Below, in pieces: positions 14,202 through 24,711 of a stretch of 25,474 bases of DNA. This DNA comes from Actinomycetes bacterium (lineage in GTDB: Bacteria > Actinomycetota > CALGFH01). Below the pieces are notes generated by a model. It saw only the letters and a list, made by a program, of their open reading frames with translations, ran no database searches and had not been told where the DNA came from. The stretch spans positions 1 to 25,474 of the forward strand of contig JASLIH010000359.1 in the NCBI GenBank assembly GCA_030152105.1, written 5' to 3'. The number at the start of each line of letters is the position of its first letter. Position 1 is the first letter of the stretch. A program made the translations under genes and the position numbers.

Positions 14202-15449
14202 CTAGGAGACCAGGGTGGTCCGGGTGCCCCGGCGGGCGCCCTGCTGGCGCGGCTGGTCGCGCTGCTCGCGTAGGTGCAGGTCGAGGTCGAGGGCCTCGAG
14301 CAGGCCGAGCAGCTCGGCCGGCTGCCAGCCGCGGACGCCGGTGGCCCGCTCCACCACCATGGCCACCCGGCGCAGTGTCCAGTGGTCGGAGGCGAACCCG
14401 TGGGCCCGTGGCGGCTGCTGGAGGGAGCACTTGACCGTGTACAGCTCGTCCGAGGACAGCCGGCCGCCTGGCAGGGTCAGGTCGGGGCCGGCGGCGATGG
14501 CGCCGTGGCCGCCCACCGGCTGGTCGGGCACGGCGACCAGCACGGTGGCCTCGCGCTGGGGGGGGCCGGCCCGGTCATCGTCACGGTCGCGACGGTCCCG
14601 GGCCGGGCGCCGGCGGCGGCCCACCGGTGGCAGCCAGCGGGCGGTGAGCCACCCGAGGACGGCCCCGTAGACCCAGTGGCCGGCCATCCCGCCGGCCGCG
14701 GTCGGCGGCGTCAGGGCGAAGAAGTGCAGCTGGGCCACGGGGAAGAAGTACAGGAGGGCGACCAGGCCAAGGCAGACGGCGGTGCCGTAGGCGATGCCGA
14801 GCTTGACCCCCCGCCAGGGCAGCATGGCGAAGGCCACGCCCATGCCGCCGCCGTTGCCGATGAACCGCCAGACGTAGCCCCAGTACCACTGGGTGTTGGG
14901 GTCGTTGAGGGCGAGGCGGCCGATGCTGGGGATGGGGTCGCCCCAGAGCCCGGCGAACATCAGGCCGATCCGCAGGAGATCGTAGACGCCGGTGGCGATC
15001 ATGCCGGCCAGCAGGCCGATCAGGGCCCGCTTGCCCCAGGCCGGGTAGCGGATGCCGAGCAGGACCATGATGGCGAAGGCCGGGATGACGGCGTAGTGGA
15101 ACCCGTACGGCAGCGGCACCAGCCCGGCCAGGGCCACCCCCAGCGAGGTGATGGCCGCGAACCCGAAGACCAGGTAGAAGACCCGCGGGAACACCGACGG
15201 GTTGGACAGCAGCACCCGGATCGCGGCCAGCAGCTTGGCGTCCTCGGCGGCCGCCCGCCGGGCCGTGCGGCTGAGCGGTCTGGCCGGCGCCACCGGTGGT
15301 CCCGCGGCCTCGGGGGCCTGCTCGGGCGGCCGGGACTGCCGTGGCCGCTGGGACTGCTGCGGCCGCTGGGCCTGCCGGGGCCGCTGAGGACGTTGGGGCC
15401 GCCCCGGCCCGGGGGCCGGTTGTCGGACCTCCAGCCTGGTGACGGTCAC
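14202..15449 (-). CDS. Polytopic membrane protein with IS630-transposase-like C-terminal winged helix
   Basis: 415 residues from GTG 15449 (AAAGGAG 8 bases upstream). Residues 10-60 are disordered and rich in Pro, Arg and Gln, with six-residue repeats. Residues 70-290 hold six or seven transmembrane helices (for example VFYLVFGFAAITSLGVALAG, YAVIPAFAIMVLLGI, LGIAYGTAVCLGLVALLYFF). I do not recognise that part. Residues 340-400 read GRLSSDELYTVKCSLQQPPR, AHGFASDHWTLRRVAMVV and ERATGVRGWQPAELLGLLEA, which follow the order of the first winged-helix region of IS630-family transposases (typically PRAHGFxTDLWTLPRVA...GVRYHPGHVWRLL). The catalytic DDE domain is absent. The protein may be a membrane-tethered DNA-binding factor using a domesticated transposase piece. 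The gene follows the propeller gene by 113 bases. Confidence 0.75.
   Translation of the reverse strand: MTVTRLEVRQPAPGPGRPQRPQRPRQAQRPQQSQRPRQSRPPEQAPEAAGPPVAPARPLSRTARRAAAEDAKLLAAIRVLLSNPSVFPRVFYLVFGFAAITSLGVALAGLVPLPYGFHYAVIPAFAIMVLLGIRYPAWGKRALIGLLAGMIATGVYDLLRIGLMFAGLWGDPIPSIGRLALNDPNTQWYWGYVWRFIGNGGGMGVAFAMLPWRGVKLGIAYGTAVCLGLVALLYFFPVAQLHFFALTPPTAAGGMAGHWVYGAVLGWLTARWLPPVGRRRRPARDRRDRDDDRAGPPQREATVLVAVPDQPVGGHGAIAAGPDLTLPGGRLSSDELYTVKCSLQQPPRAHGFASDHWTLRRVAMVVERATGVRGWQPAELLGLLEALDLDLHLREQRDQPRQQGARRGTRTTLVS
15330..15401 (-). repeat. Four 18-bp repeats coding for RPxQxx hexapeptides
   Basis: Residues 17-40 of the membrane protein are RPQRPQ, RPRQAQ, RPQQSQ and RPRQSR, coded by four imperfect 18-bp units. 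Such repeats expand and contract easily, so this stretch may vary between strains. Confidence 0.65.
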
Positions 15450-15562
15450 GTGGTTCGCTCCTTTGCCGGCCGAGGCTCGTGGTTCGCCTCACCGTCGGAG
15501 AATCCACCTGGGCCGTCCCCGATTCCCACCGGCTCAGGGGCGCCGCCCGCCGGCCCCCCGGG
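15450..15562 (-). other. Structured 113-base leader before the membrane-protein gene
   Basis: On the minus strand, GAATC (15525-15521) pairs with GATTC (15504-15500), and GAGGC (15490-15486) pairs with GCCTC (15476-15472). An exact 10-mer GCGAACCACG occurs twice, at 15487-15478 and 15458-15449, the second touching the GTG start. The GGGGACGGCCCAGG stretch and GGCGAACC recall the c-di-AMP (ydaO) riboswitch, but the rest of that consensus is not visible, so no family is assigned. Confidence 0.3.
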
Positions 15563-16501
15563 TCAGCCCACGCGGACGATGTCGTAGCGGGCCGGCTGCG
15601 GGTCGGTGGTGCCGAAGCGGGCGTTGACCGCGTACAGGCGCCCGGCCTGGAAGGCGATGGTGGTCGGGACGTCGAAGTCCGGGTCGGTGAGCGTGGCCAC
15701 CACCCTGCCCCGGTCGAGCGACCGGTTGAGCTTGACCACGTCGATCTGGTTCATCTGGTTCCGGACCACGAACAGCACCCGCCCGGTCAGCAGCAGGCCG
15801 TCGCCGTTGGTCAGGCTGGACCCGCCCAGGTCGACCTGGCGGGTCACGCCGGTGCGGGGGTTGATCCGGAACAGCAGGCCGGTGTTGGACTGCACGGCCA
15901 GCAGCGCCCGGCCGCCGCGGTCGGCGGCGATGCCGTTGAGGTTGAACCCGGCGACATAGACGAGGTCGCCGGTCAGGGGCAGGACCCGGACCTTGTCCTG
16001 GCCGGGCAGCCGGCCGCCGCGGCCGAACGGCACGACGTAGAGCTGCTGGTTCAGCGAGTCGGTGAAGAAGGCGCCCTTGCCGGTCACGACCACGTCGTTG
16101 ACGAAGGTGGCGGCGGTGCCCTCGGGGGTGAGCCGGTAGCTGGCCAGGTCCTCGCCGGTCCGGGCGTCATAGACGAACGCCATCCCGGTGGGACCGCCGG
16201 CCACGAACAGCCGGTTGCGCCGGTCGACCTTGATGCCGATGGCGGCGCGGCCGGGCTGGCCCTCGACCAGCACGTCGCCCCGGCCGGTCCTGGCGTCGCC
16301 CTTCCAGATGGCCCCGGTCGGGATCGACCCGGCGTACAGCGAGGTGCCCCGGCCGGCGGCGATGCCCTCGGGCTGCCAGCCGTCGGGCAGGCTGATGGTG
16401 TCGGGGAAGGTGGCCGCCCCGGCCGTCGCCGGGAGCAGGGCGACCATCGCCAGCAGGAGCAGGACGAGCAGGCGGCGTGCGGACAGAGCTCTGGAGATCA
16501 T
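15563..16501 (-). CDS. Secreted six-bladed-propeller-like protein
   Basis: 312 residues from ATG 16501, with GGGAGGG 4 bases upstream. The signal peptide is clear: MISRALSARR followed by LLVLLLLAMVALL and cleavage near TAGA|AT (residue 29). The mature part has repeated strand motifs ending in G-x-L-Y/F-V (RNRLFVAGG, GKGAFFTDSLNQQLYVVPFG, GGRALLAVQSNTGLLFRINP, GRVLFVVRNQMNQIDVVKLN), typical of SMP-30/gluconolactonase-type beta-propellers. Similar actinobacterial proteins are sometimes called 'superoxide dismutase' in databases, but I see no such motif. No catalytic signature is certain. Likely a secreted sensing or binding protein. It diverges from the large PKD gene across 208 bases and precedes the membrane-protein gene. 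Confidence 0.8.
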   Translation of the reverse strand: MISRALSARRLLVLLLLAMVALLPATAGAATFPDTISLPDGWQPEGIAAGRGTSLYAGSIPTGAIWKGDARTGRGDVLVEGQPGRAAIGIKVDRRNRLFVAGGPTGMAFVYDARTGEDLASYRLTPEGTAATFVNDVVVTGKGAFFTDSLNQQLYVVPFGRGGRLPGQDKVRVLPLTGDLVYVAGFNLNGIAADRGGRALLAVQSNTGLLFRINPRTGVTRQVDLGGSSLTNGDGLLLTGRVLFVVRNQMNQIDVVKLNRSLDRGRVVATLTDPDFDVPTTIAFQAGRLYAVNARFGTTDPQPARYDIVRVG

Positions 16502-16658
16502 CGGCCCTCCCAGTCGCGGCGGCGCGAACGGCCCAAACCTTGTTGAGCCTGCAAGGACCCGGATAAGGAGGAGATAAGCGGGCAGGGCGAGCCGCTTCCC
16601 CGCCGATGCCTGACCCCGGCTACGTACGATGCATGGTTCCCGCGTGGGACAGGCTCCT

Positions 16659-16664
16659 TAGCAT
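16659..16664 (+). promoter_or_regulatory. Candidate -10 box for the PKD/delta-60 gene
   Basis: TAGCAT fits TAnnnT and would start transcription near 16671, giving a leader of about 39 bases that includes the GGGAGA Shine-Dalgarno. A GGTGGA/TCCACC hairpin (16667-16672 with 16692-16697) lies nearby. No clear -35. Confidence 0.25.
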
Positions 16665-16709
16665 CCGGTGGACGTCCAGCAATATCGCCCATCCACCCCG
16701 GGAGACCAC

Positions 16710-19700
16710 GTGCCAAGCGCCACCCTCCGCAGCACCCGACTGCTCGCCATCGTCGCCGCGATCGCGATCGTCCTCGCGACCCTCGCCGTCGGCCTGGTGG
16801 CGGCGCCACCTGCGGATGCGGCCCAGCCGGTCCCGGGCCACACCGGCCTGGTGCCGAGCACGCCCCGGACCAACACGCCCCGGATCAGCACCGGCGAGAT
16901 CTGGGACATCGAGGTCGTCGGCCAGCGCGTCTTCATCGCCGGCACCTTCTCCTCGCTGCAGAACACCACCGGCAACACCGCGGTGGTCAACCAGCGCTTC
17001 CTGGCCTCCTACAACTGGAGCACCGGGCTGATCGACACCGCGTTCCGGCCGACCTTCGGCGGGGGCGGGGTCAGCGCCGTCGAGTCCTCGCCCGACGGCA
17101 CCAAGCTGTACGTCGCCGGCTCCTTCAACACCGTCAACGGCGTCACCAAGCGCAAGATCGCCTCGCTCAACCTCACCACCGGCGCCCCGGTGGCCGGCTT
17201 CACGGCCAACGCCAGCGCCCAGGCCACCGCCCTGGCCGCCACCAACTCGACGCTGTACGTGGGTGGCAACTTCCAGACCGTGAACGGCACCGCCCGGGTG
17301 GGTCTTGTGGCCGTCAACGGCGCCACCGGCGCGGTGGTGCCCGGCTTCGTCAACAACATGTCCGGCGGCATCGGCGTCAACGGCATGCTCACCGTCCAGC
17401 AGCTCAAGCTCACCCATGACGACACCAAGCTCCTCGTCGTCCACACCGGCCGCAAGATCGCCGACCAGGACCGCTACGGCGTCGGCCTGATCAGCACCCA
17501 GACCAACCAGCTGCTGCCCTGGCGCACCCGCCTGTGGGACGACAACCTCCAGTTCGTCGGGGGCATCCAGCGCGCCTACGGGGGCGACATCGCCCCCAAC
17601 GACCAGTACTTCGTGGTCACCAGCGGCTCCGGCGGCGACCGCCCGCCGATCAACGACACCGCCGTCGCCTTCCCGGTGGCCGGGAACGACAACGTCCAGC
17701 CGCTGTGGGTCTCGCGCCACTTCGACAGCGTCTACTCGGTGGCCATCACCGAGCGGGCCGTCTACGTCGGCGGGCACTTCGGCTTCGAGGAGTCGCCCAC
17801 CGCCCCCGACCCCTGGCCCGGCCTCGACAACGTCGGCTACGGCACCGGGCAGGGCCTGGCCGGCTACGGCCTCGGCGACGCGGTGGTCCGCCGCGACCAC
17901 ATCGGCGCCCTCAACCCGGCCGACGGCAAGGCGCTGGAGTGGAACCCGGGCTCGAACTCCTTCGAGGGCAACAAGGCCATGGAGGCCACCGCCCGCGGCC
18001 TGTTCGTCGGCGGCGACGGCATGTACCAGGGCGGCAAGAACACCGGCCGGGTCGCCTTCTACGACTTCAACTCCAACCCGGCCCCCTCGCCGATCGACAC
18101 CACCGTCGTCAACCCGCTCGAGGGCCGCGTGGTCGCCTCCGGCGTCCAGTTCGTGATCGACGGCCAGGCCACCGCGCCCGGCCGGGTCCGCCGGGTCCAG
18201 GTCGAGATCCAGGACCGCAGCACCAAGCAGTACCTCCAGGACGACCTGGTCACCTGGGGCGGCGTCAACAACGTCTACGCCTCGCTGGCCTCCGCCAACG
18301 CGACCTCGACGGCCTGGTCGCTGCCGGTCACCATCACCGGCAACCGCGAGCTCCAGGTGATGGCCAAGACCTTCGCCGTCACCGGGGGCAGCGACGCCAC
18401 CAAGGCGATCAAGAAGTTCGAGTCCTTCAGCATCGACGACCAGACCCCGACCACCAGCATCAACGGGCCGGGCGGGAGCGTGCTGACCAGCACCACCTTC
18501 ATCGCCACGGGCACGGCCAACGACGACAAGGGCGTCAACGCCCTGACCTACTGGTTCCGCGACGACAACAACCAGTACCTCCAGGAGGACGGGTCGGTCT
18601 CGTCCAGCTTCAACACCTTCCGGGGCACCCCCGACGTGGTCGGGGCGACCTCGGCCACCTGGCAGTACGAGGTCACCCTGCCGCATGAGGGCGAGTGGCG
18701 CATGTCGGCCACGGCGATCGACAACAACGGCCAGTCGGACCTGCGCAGCGCCACCCGCGACTGGCTGATCACCTCGACCGGGGTCGCCCCGACGGTGGCG
18801 ATCAACTCGCCGGCGCCGATGACCCCGCCCACCGCGGCCCCCGCCTACACCGTGACCCCCGGCGGCCGCCTCACCTTCAGCGGCACCGCCAACGACACCG
18901 ACGACCTGGTCAACGTCGAGATCTCCCTGCGCAACAACACCACCAGGGAGCAGCTCGCCTCCGACGGCACCTGGGGCACCGACGTGATCGCCGGCTGGTA
19001 CCGCATCTCCCCGGCCAACATCAACAACACCAGCTACAACTGGACCTACCAGACGCCGTTCAACCTCACCCCGGGCCAGTACTCGTTCAGCGTCCGGGCC
19101 ACCGACGAGATCGGCCTGACCACCTCGTCGACCAACCAGGGCCGCCTGACCGTCAACGCCCAGGTGGCCGGGGACAACTTCCCCAACGGGCTGCTCAACT
19201 TCACCGGCACCGACTCCAGCATCGAGGTGCTGCACCTCGACCTGGCCGGCACGGCCACCGACGACATCGGCGTGGCCAGCGTCCGGGTCGCCCTCGAGGA
19301 CCAGGACACCGGCCGCTACGTGCAGCCCAACGGCACCATGGCGGCGGCCTTCGCCACCATCCCGGCCACGCTGGCCTCGCCCAACGCGACCAGCACGACC
19401 TGGACGCTGGGGGTGAACCTGCCGACCAAGGGTGAGTTCGCGGTGACCGCGTTCGCGGTCGACACCGCCGGCCAGCAGGACACCTCGACCTCTGGAGCCA
19501 CGGCCAGGTACCTGGTCTACCCGGGCGACCTCGACCCGTGGCTGAGCGACACCCTGGCCTCCCCGACCGAGGGCACGGCCTTCACCGAGGCGCGGATCTT
19601 CGTCAGCGGCCGGGCCGAGGACGACACCGCCATGGGCTCGGTCCAGGTCGCGGTGGTCAACAGCGCCGGCCAGTACATGAGCTCCAGCGGCACCTTCACC

Positions 19701-20408
19701 AGCACCACCGAGAGCTGGCGCTCGGCCTTCCTCAACAGCCCGGGCACCCCAGGGTCGAACTACTCCTACACCACGCCGGTGATCCCGTCGGGCGCCTACA
19801 AGGTGCGGACGCGGGCCGTCGACGCCTACGGGCAGGTCCAGCCGGTGCCCCGGGACGTGAACGTGACCGTGTCGGCCCCGGCCGGCAACGTCGCCCCGAC
19901 GGCCAGCTTCACGGTCTCCTGCAGCCAGAACGTCTGCGCCTTCGACGGCCGCGGGTCGACCGACGAGAACGCGCCGACGCTCACCTACTCCTGGAGCTTC
20001 GGCAACGGCCGCACCGGCTCGGGCTCGGTGCCGACCCACACCTACACCAGCGCCAGCACCTACACGGTGACGCTGACCGTGCGCGACGAGTACGGCCTGA
20101 CCGGGACCACCACCCGGACGGTGACCATCACCGAGCCGGCGGGCAACGCGGCCCCGACGCCGGTGATCAACCCGCCGGCCTGCACCGGGCTGGTCTGCAA
20201 CCTCAGCGGCGTCGGGTCGGCCGACCCCAACACCGGCGACACCTTCACCTACCTGTGGAACTTCGGTGACGGCACCGCCACCAGCACCTCGTCGGCCCTG
20301 TCGCACACCTTCCCGTCGGCCGGCACCTGGACGGTGACCCTCACCGTCACCGACGGCTGGGGCAAGGCGGCAAGCACCACCCGGCAGGTGACGGTCACGG
20401 CCACCTAG
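16710..20408 (+). CDS. Large secreted repeat protein: delta-60 propeller, five Ig-like modules, two PKD domains
   Basis: 1232 residues from GTG 16710 (GGGAGA six bases upstream). Signal peptide 1-37 (ADA|AQ). Residues 40-450 carry delta-60-type repeats, seen as [20 protein letters not shown] and [20 protein letters not shown] and similar units, probably a beta-propeller. Residues 450-1058 are five modules of about 100-120 residues, each with a variant of A-x-DD-x-G-V...V-x-V...D-x-x-x-x-x-Y-L/V-Q-x-D/N-G and a closing A-x-D-x-x-G-Q (for example [56 protein letters not shown]). Residues 1060-1232 are two PKD domains ([12 protein letters not shown] and [13 protein letters not shown]) with strong YTVTLTV signatures. 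No wall anchor or enzyme active site. Likely an extracellular adhesive or binding protein. Its stop overlaps the convergent regulator stop. Confidence 0.85.
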   Translation: MPSATLRSTRLLAIVAAIAIVLATLAVGLVAAPPADAAQPVPGHTGLVPSTPRTNTPRISTGEIWDIEVVGQRVFIAGTFSSLQNTTGNTAVVNQRFLASYNWSTGLIDTAFRPTFGGGGVSAVESSPDGTKLYVAGSFNTVNGVTKRKIASLNLTTGAPVAGFTANASAQATALAATNSTLYVGGNFQTVNGTARVGLVAVNGATGAVVPGFVNNMSGGIGVNGMLTVQQLKLTHDDTKLLVVHTGRKIADQDRYGVGLISTQTNQLLPWRTRLWDDNLQFVGGIQRAYGGDIAPNDQYFVVTSGSGGDRPPINDTAVAFPVAGNDNVQPLWVSRHFDSVYSVAITERAVYVGGHFGFEESPTAPDPWPGLDNVGYGTGQGLAGYGLGDAVVRRDHIGALNPADGKALEWNPGSNSFEGNKAMEATARGLFVGGDGMYQGGKNTGRVAFYDFNSNPAPSPIDTTVVNPLEGRVVASGVQFVIDGQATAPGRVRRVQVEIQDRSTKQYLQDDLVTWGGVNNVYASLASANATSTAWSLPVTITGNRELQVMAKTFAVTGGSDATKAIKKFESFSIDDQTPTTSINGPGGSVLTSTTFIATGTANDDKGVNALTYWFRDDNNQYLQEDGSVSSSFNTFRGTPDVVGATSATWQYEVTLPHEGEWRMSATAIDNNGQSDLRSATRDWLITSTGVAPTVAINSPAPMTPPTAAPAYTVTPGGRLTFSGTANDTDDLVNVEISLRNNTTREQLASDGTWGTDVIAGWYRISPANINNTSYNWTYQTPFNLTPGQYSFSVRATDEIGLTTSSTNQGRLTVNAQVAGDNFPNGLLNFTGTDSSIEVLHLDLAGTATDDIGVASVRVALEDQDTGRYVQPNGTMAAAFATIPATLASPNATSTTWTLGVNLPTKGEFAVTAFAVDTAGQQDTSTSGATARYLVYPGDLDPWLSDTLASPTEGTAFTEARIFVSGRAEDDTAMGSVQVAVVNSAGQYMSSSGTFTSTTESWRSAFLNSPGTPGSNYSYTTPVIPSGAYKVRTRAVDAYGQVQPVPRDVNVTVSAPAGNVAPTASFTVSCSQNVCAFDGRGSTDENAPTLTYSWSFGNGRTGSGSVPTHTYTSASTYTVTLTVRDEYGLTGTTTRTVTITEPAGNAAPTPVINPPACTGLVCNLSGVGSADPNTGDTFTYLWNFGDGTATSTSSALSHTFPSAGTWTVTLTVTDGWGKAASTTRQVTVTAT

Positions 20409-23386
20409 TCGGGGAGATCGTCCAGACCGAGGCGGTGCGCTGCGGCGGCCGCCTCGGTTCTGGTGTGCACGCCCAGCTTGGCCAGGATGTTGGAGACGTG
20501 GACGCTGGCCGTCTTGCGGCTGATGAACAGGGCCTCGGCGATCTGGCCGTTGGAGCGGCCGGCGGCCACCAGGCGGAGCACCTCCAGCTCGCGGGGGGTG
20601 AGGCCGGGGGCGGCGGCGCCGGGCTGGCCGGGCGGCTCGACGCCGAGGTCGAGCCGGCCCCGGCGGCCGAGGGCCTCCAGCTCGGCCAGGAGCGGTCTGG
20701 CACCCAGCCGCTCGGCGATCTCGTGGGCCGCCCTGGCCGCCTCGGCCGCCTCCAGACGGCGGCCGTCGCCCAGCAGCGCCTCGGCCAGGCGCCAGCGGCA
20801 CCTGGCCTCCTCGTACAGGTAGCCGTAGCCGAAGGCGTCGGCCGCGGCCGCCCAGCCGGCCGGGTCGGACCGGCCCTCGACCCGGGTCCATTCGGCTTCG
20901 GCCCTGGCCAGCCAGGCCACCGCCTCGGGGCCGACCTGGCGCCCCTTGTCCCTGGCCCGCTGGAGCGCCGCCCGGGCCCGGGCCAGGAGGTCCTCGCCGA
21001 TCGCCTGGTGCTCCTTGACCGCCGCCTGGTCGCCGGCCGCCCTGGCCCGCTCCGCCATGTCGCCCTCGGCGGCCAGGGCCAGGGCGGCCGGCCAGATCGC
21101 GCTCAGCACCCAGGGGGCGCCGGCCTCCTCCTGGGTCGAAAGGGTCTCGCGGGCCAGCTCGCTGGAGCGCTCCAGCTCGCCCCGCCAGCGGACCAGGTCG
21201 GCCTCGCAGCCGCCGGCCAGGTAGGCGACGTACGGGTCGGCGGCGCGGTAGGGGGCGAGGCGGGCCAGCCGCTCGGCGGCGGCGGCGCGGCCCCGCCCTA
21301 CCTCGACGTAGAGGGCGGCCGCCGACACCGCCGGCCGGCGCTCGTCGGCCGCGGCGGCCACGCGCTCGGCCTCGTCCCAGCTCCCGGCCGCGTAGTGGGC
21401 GATGCAGCGCAGCACCCGGCTGTCGATCCCATAGCCGCTCCAGGCCAGGCCGCTGCGCGCGGCCAGCTCGGTCGCCTGGTCCAGGGCGGTGCAGGCCGCG
21501 GCCAGGTTGCCGAGGTCGAGCTCGAACAACCCGAGGGCGTGGCGGGCCTCCAGCTCCAGCGGCCGGTTGCCGGCGGCGGCGGCCGCCTCGTCGGCAACCC
21601 GTAGCAGCTGGCGGGCCGTCTCCACGTCGCCGAAGCGCAGCTCCAGGAACGACAGGACGACCAGCGCCATGGCCTCGTCACTGATGCTGCCGGCGGCCCT
21701 GGCCACGGTCAGCGCCTCCTCGCCCCAGCGCCTGGCCCCCTCGAAGTCGCGCGTCACCAGCAGGGAGCGGGCCAGGCCGGCGGCCACCCGTGCCCGCAGT
21801 GGGGTCGGCGGCTGCTCGGGCACCAGCTCGACCGCCCGCCGGGCGGCGGCCAGCATCTGCTCCTCGACCCGCTCCAGCTCCAGCTCGGCGTCGAGCACGT
21901 AGCCGCTCAGCCGCTCGTAGGTCTCGGCCGCCCGCAGCGGCTCCTTCTCCTCGTCGACCGTCTCCACAGCCTCCCTGGCCAGGCCCACGGCCTGCCGGAA
22001 CTCACCCGAGTGGCTGGCCGCCTCCGCCGCCCGGACCAGCACCTCGAACCGGTCGACGCCGGCGACGGCGGCGGCGTCGGGCACCCGGGGCCACAGCTCC
22101 AGGGCCTGGGTCAGGTGCCGGTAGACCTCGCTCGGGGCGAACACGCTGGCGGCGTGGTTGGCCGCCCTGACCAGCGCGGCCAGCCCGCCGGGGAGGTCGT
22201 GGCTGGCCAGGCAGTGCCAGGCCAGCTCGGCCGCCGAGGCCGAGGGGTCGTCGCCGTCGGGGTCGCCGGCGGCCAGCAGGCGCGCGTAGGTGGCGTGGAG
22301 GCGGGTCCGCTCGCCCGGGAGCAGGTCGCCGTAGACCGCCTCCTGGAGCAGGGCGTGGCGGAACCGGTAGCTCTCGGTGGCCGCGCTGGCCACCAGCACC
22401 TGCCCGGCGATGGCGTCACGCAGGCCCCGCTCGACCTCGTCCTCGGGCTGCCCCGAGGCCGCCACCAGCAGCTGGTGCCCGACCCGGCGACCGGCCACGG
22501 CGGCCACCTTGAGGACGTCCTGGGCCAGCTCGGACAAGGCCTCGATGCGGCCAAGGAGCACGTCGGCGAGGGCGTCGGGCAGGGCGATGTCGGCTCGGAT
22601 GGCCCCGGCCGCGACCAGCTCCTCGGCGAAGAACGCGTTGCCCTCGGAACGGGCCAGGATGCGGTCGACCACCGCCGGGGGGACCGGCTGGCCGGCGACC
22701 GCCTGGAGGTGCTCGGCCAGCTCGGCCCGGCCGAAGGGGGCCAGCTCGATGCGCTCCAGGTCGGGAAGGCGGACCAGCTCGGCCAGCAGTGGGCGCAGCG
22801 GGTGGCGGCGGTGGAGCTCGTCGGAGCGGTAGCTGGCGACCAGGGCCACCCGGCCGCCCCGCAGGGTCCGGACCAGGAACGCCAGCAGGTCGCGGGTGGA
22901 GCGGTCGGCCCAGTGCAGGTCCTCGATGACCAGCAGCAGGGGGGCCAGCTCGGAGAGGCGGGCCAGCAGCGACAGCACCCCGTCGAACAGCTGGACCCGC
23001 TCGAAGCCGTCCCCGGGTGGGGGGACCGGCCGGGACTCGGTGGCCAGCTCGGGCAGGAGCCGGCCCAGGCTCGGCAGGGCCGCGGCCAGCGGGGCGGCCA
23101 CCTCGGCCTCGCCCGGGCGGGTGCCGAGGTCGCGGAAGGCGTCGACAAAGGGGACATACGGGAGGCCGACGTCGCCGACCTCCATGCAGCCGCCGACCAG
23201 CACCCGGACGCCGGCCCCGCCGGCCCGGGTGGCCAGCTCGTCCAGCAGCCGGGTCTTGCCCACCCCGGCATCCCCGGCGATCAGCCCGACCGCCGGGCGC
23301 CCGCGCTCGGCCCGGTCGAGCAGGCCGAGCAGGCGGCTCAGCTCATCGGCCCGGCCGACGAGGCTGGAGGTGGTGGCAGAGGTCAC
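20405..23386 (-). CDS. LAL-type LuxR regulator with AAA-type ATPase and TPR repeats
   Basis: 993 residues from GTG 23386. Domains in order: ATPase with Walker A GDAGVGKT (38-45) and Walker [13 protein letters not shown] (150-161, D156); a winged-helix/NACHT-like region to about 400; TPR-type helical repeats 420-910; and a LuxR helix-turn-helix at the end ([40 protein letters not shown]). These large regulators (MalT/LAL family) hydrolyse ATP on inducer binding, oligomerise and activate transcription. The GTG lies inside the amidohydrolase stop (GTGA, 4-base overlap), so translation is coupled. Its target may be the amidohydrolase's own operon. Length is normal for the family. Confidence 0.92.
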   Translation of the reverse strand: MTSATTSSLVGRADELSRLLGLLDRAERGRPAVGLIAGDAGVGKTRLLDELATRAGGAGVRVLVGGCMEVGDVGLPYVPFVDAFRDLGTRPGEAEVAAPLAAALPSLGRLLPELATESRPVPPPGDGFERVQLFDGVLSLLARLSELAPLLLVIEDLHWADRSTRDLLAFLVRTLRGGRVALVASYRSDELHRRHPLRPLLAELVRLPDLERIELAPFGRAELAEHLQAVAGQPVPPAVVDRILARSEGNAFFAEELVAAGAIRADIALPDALADVLLGRIEALSELAQDVLKVAAVAGRRVGHQLLVAASGQPEDEVERGLRDAIAGQVLVASAATESYRFRHALLQEAVYGDLLPGERTRLHATYARLLAAGDPDGDDPSASAAELAWHCLASHDLPGGLAALVRAANHAASVFAPSEVYRHLTQALELWPRVPDAAAVAGVDRFEVLVRAAEAASHSGEFRQAVGLAREAVETVDEEKEPLRAAETYERLSGYVLDAELELERVEEQMLAAARRAVELVPEQPPTPLRARVAAGLARSLLVTRDFEGARRWGEEALTVARAAGSISDEAMALVVLSFLELRFGDVETARQLLRVADEAAAAAGNRPLELEARHALGLFELDLGNLAAACTALDQATELAARSGLAWSGYGIDSRVLRCIAHYAAGSWDEAERVAAAADERRPAVSAAALYVEVGRGRAAAAERLARLAPYRAADPYVAYLAGGCEADLVRWRGELERSSELARETLSTQEEAGAPWVLSAIWPAALALAAEGDMAERARAAGDQAAVKEHQAIGEDLLARARAALQRARDKGRQVGPEAVAWLARAEAEWTRVEGRSDPAGWAAAADAFGYGYLYEEARCRWRLAEALLGDGRRLEAAEAARAAHEIAERLGARPLLAELEALGRRGRLDLGVEPPGQPGAAAPGLTPRELEVLRLVAAGRSNGQIAEALFISRKTASVHVSNILAKLGVHTRTEAAAAAHRLGLDDLPD

Positions 23387-24672
23387 GCCGGAAAGTATGG
23401 CCCTGTGCCCGACAGCGGGGCACGCGGGTCCCGCCCCGCCCACTTGAGCACCCGGCCGCCCAGCATGACGAAGGGGACCTCGGCCAGCAGCCCGAGGTCG
23501 TCCAGAGGGTTGCCGGGCACGGCGATCACGTCGGCCAGGCGGCCCGGGGCCAGCGCCCCGACCCGGTCCCGCCAGCCGAGCAGCTCGGCCGCGACCACCG
23601 TCGCCGACTGGACGGCGCCCATCGTGGTCATCCCGTGGCGGGCCATGTACGGCAGCTGCCTGGCGTTCCAGCCGTGCGGGTAGACGCCGCTGTCGGTGCC
23701 GTAGGCGATCTTCACCCCGGCCTTGACCGCCTTGGCGAAGCCGTCGCGCTGGGCCTGGGTGGTGGCCTCATTCTTGGCCAGCGTCTCGGCCGGCCAGCCC
23801 TGCCGCGCCCCCTCGGAGGCGATGTAGTCGCCGTTGTAGATGTCGGCGACCAGGTAGGTGCCGCGCTCGGCCAGCAGGCCGGCCGCCTCGTCGTCCAGCA
23901 GCGAGCCGTGCTCGATCGAGCGGACCCCGGCCCTGGCGGCGTTGACGATGCCCTGGGTGCCGTGGGCGTGGGCGGCCACATGGGTGCCCTGGGCGGCGGC
24001 CTCCTCGACCGCTGCGGCCAGCTCGGCCTCGGACAGCTCGGGGGCGCCGGGCCGGGTCCCGAGGGCGAGCACGGCCCCGGTGGCGATCACCTTGATGAAG
24101 TCGGCCCCGCCGTACAGGATCGCCCGGACCCGCCGCCTGACCTCCTCCGGGGAGGCCGCCTCCCCGAAGCGGAGGTCGAGGGGCAGCTCGATGTCGGGGG
24201 CCAGGCCGGTGACCGACCCGCCGCCGCCGGGCACGGTCACATACGCCCCCGCCACCGCCATCCGCGGCCCGGTCACGGTGCCGTCGCGGATCGCGTCGCG
24301 CAGGGCCACGTCCACGAACGCCCGGAAGGTGCCGACGTCGCGCACGGTCGTGAACCCGGCCAGCACCGTGGCCCGCGCGTTGCCGACCCCGCTCAGGGCC
24401 TCCTGGGCGGCGCTGCGGTCGACCGCCGGGATCCCGGACCCCTGGAGCTCGCCCACCAGGTGGGTGTGGCAGTCGATCAGCCCCGGGAGCAGGGTGTGCC
24501 CGGCCAGGTCGAGGACCTCGGCGCCCTCGGGCGGCGGCTGGCCGGGGCCGAGCAGCCTCTCGATCCGCTCGCCCCTGACCAGCAGCCCCCCTCCCTCGAG
24601 GACCTTCCCGGCCTCGACGTCGACCAGCCGCGCTCCCCGGACCGCCAGCAGTCCGCCGTCCCGGTCGCCCAC
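23383..24672 (-). CDS. Metal-dependent amidohydrolase (prolidase/imidazolonepropionase-like)
   Basis: 429 residues from GTG 24672, with GGAGGCGAGGG upstream; in-frame ATGs further upstream lie in the promoter region. A TIM-barrel amidohydrolase with a binuclear-type site: [12 protein letters not shown] (H69, H71), [11 protein letters not shown] (K194, likely carbamylated), THVAAHAHG (H235), SIEHGS (H255) and YGTDSG (D327). N- and C-terminal beta-sandwich strands ([12 protein letters not shown] and [14 protein letters not shown]) are standard for the family. It best fits the group annotated as Xaa-Pro dipeptidase-like or aryldialkylphosphatase-like amidohydrolases, which hydrolyse N-acyl or dipeptide bonds. 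No signal peptide. It ends in a GTGA overlap with the LuxR gene; both are probably cotranscribed from the divergent promoter region. Confidence 0.9.
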   Translation of the reverse strand: MGDRDGGLLAVRGARLVDVEAGKVLEGGGLLVRGERIERLLGPGQPPPEGAEVLDLAGHTLLPGLIDCHTHLVGELQGSGIPAVDRSAAQEALSGVGNARATVLAGFTTVRDVGTFRAFVDVALRDAIRDGTVTGPRMAVAGAYVTVPGGGGSVTGLAPDIELPLDLRFGEAASPEEVRRRVRAILYGGADFIKVIATGAVLALGTRPGAPELSEAELAAAVEEAAAQGTHVAAHAHGTQGIVNAARAGVRSIEHGSLLDDEAAGLLAERGTYLVADIYNGDYIASEGARQGWPAETLAKNEATTQAQRDGFAKAVKAGVKIAYGTDSGVYPHGWNARQLPYMARHGMTTMGAVQSATVVAAELLGWRDRVGALAPGRLADVIAVPGNPLDDLGLLAEVPFVMLGGRVLKWAGRDPRAPLSGTGPYFPA

Positions 24673-24711
24673 GCCCTCGCCTCCTCGGTGCCTGTCCTCC
24701 CCACCCCATGA

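Noticed and set aside
14202..15449. Insertion sequence of the IS630 family
   Set aside because: Only a DNA-binding segment is similar; there is no DDE catalytic domain, no inverted repeats and no TA target duplication visible.
15450..15562. Firm call of a ydaO c-di-AMP riboswitch
   Set aside because: Only two short stretches resemble the consensus from memory; the remainder does not fit, so it is listed as an unassigned structured leader.
16620..20891. Very long minus-strand reading frame of 1423 codons opposite the PKD gene
   Set aside because: It lies antisense to an obvious secreted protein, is rich in G, R, V and D from codon composition, has no domain motif and no start signal.
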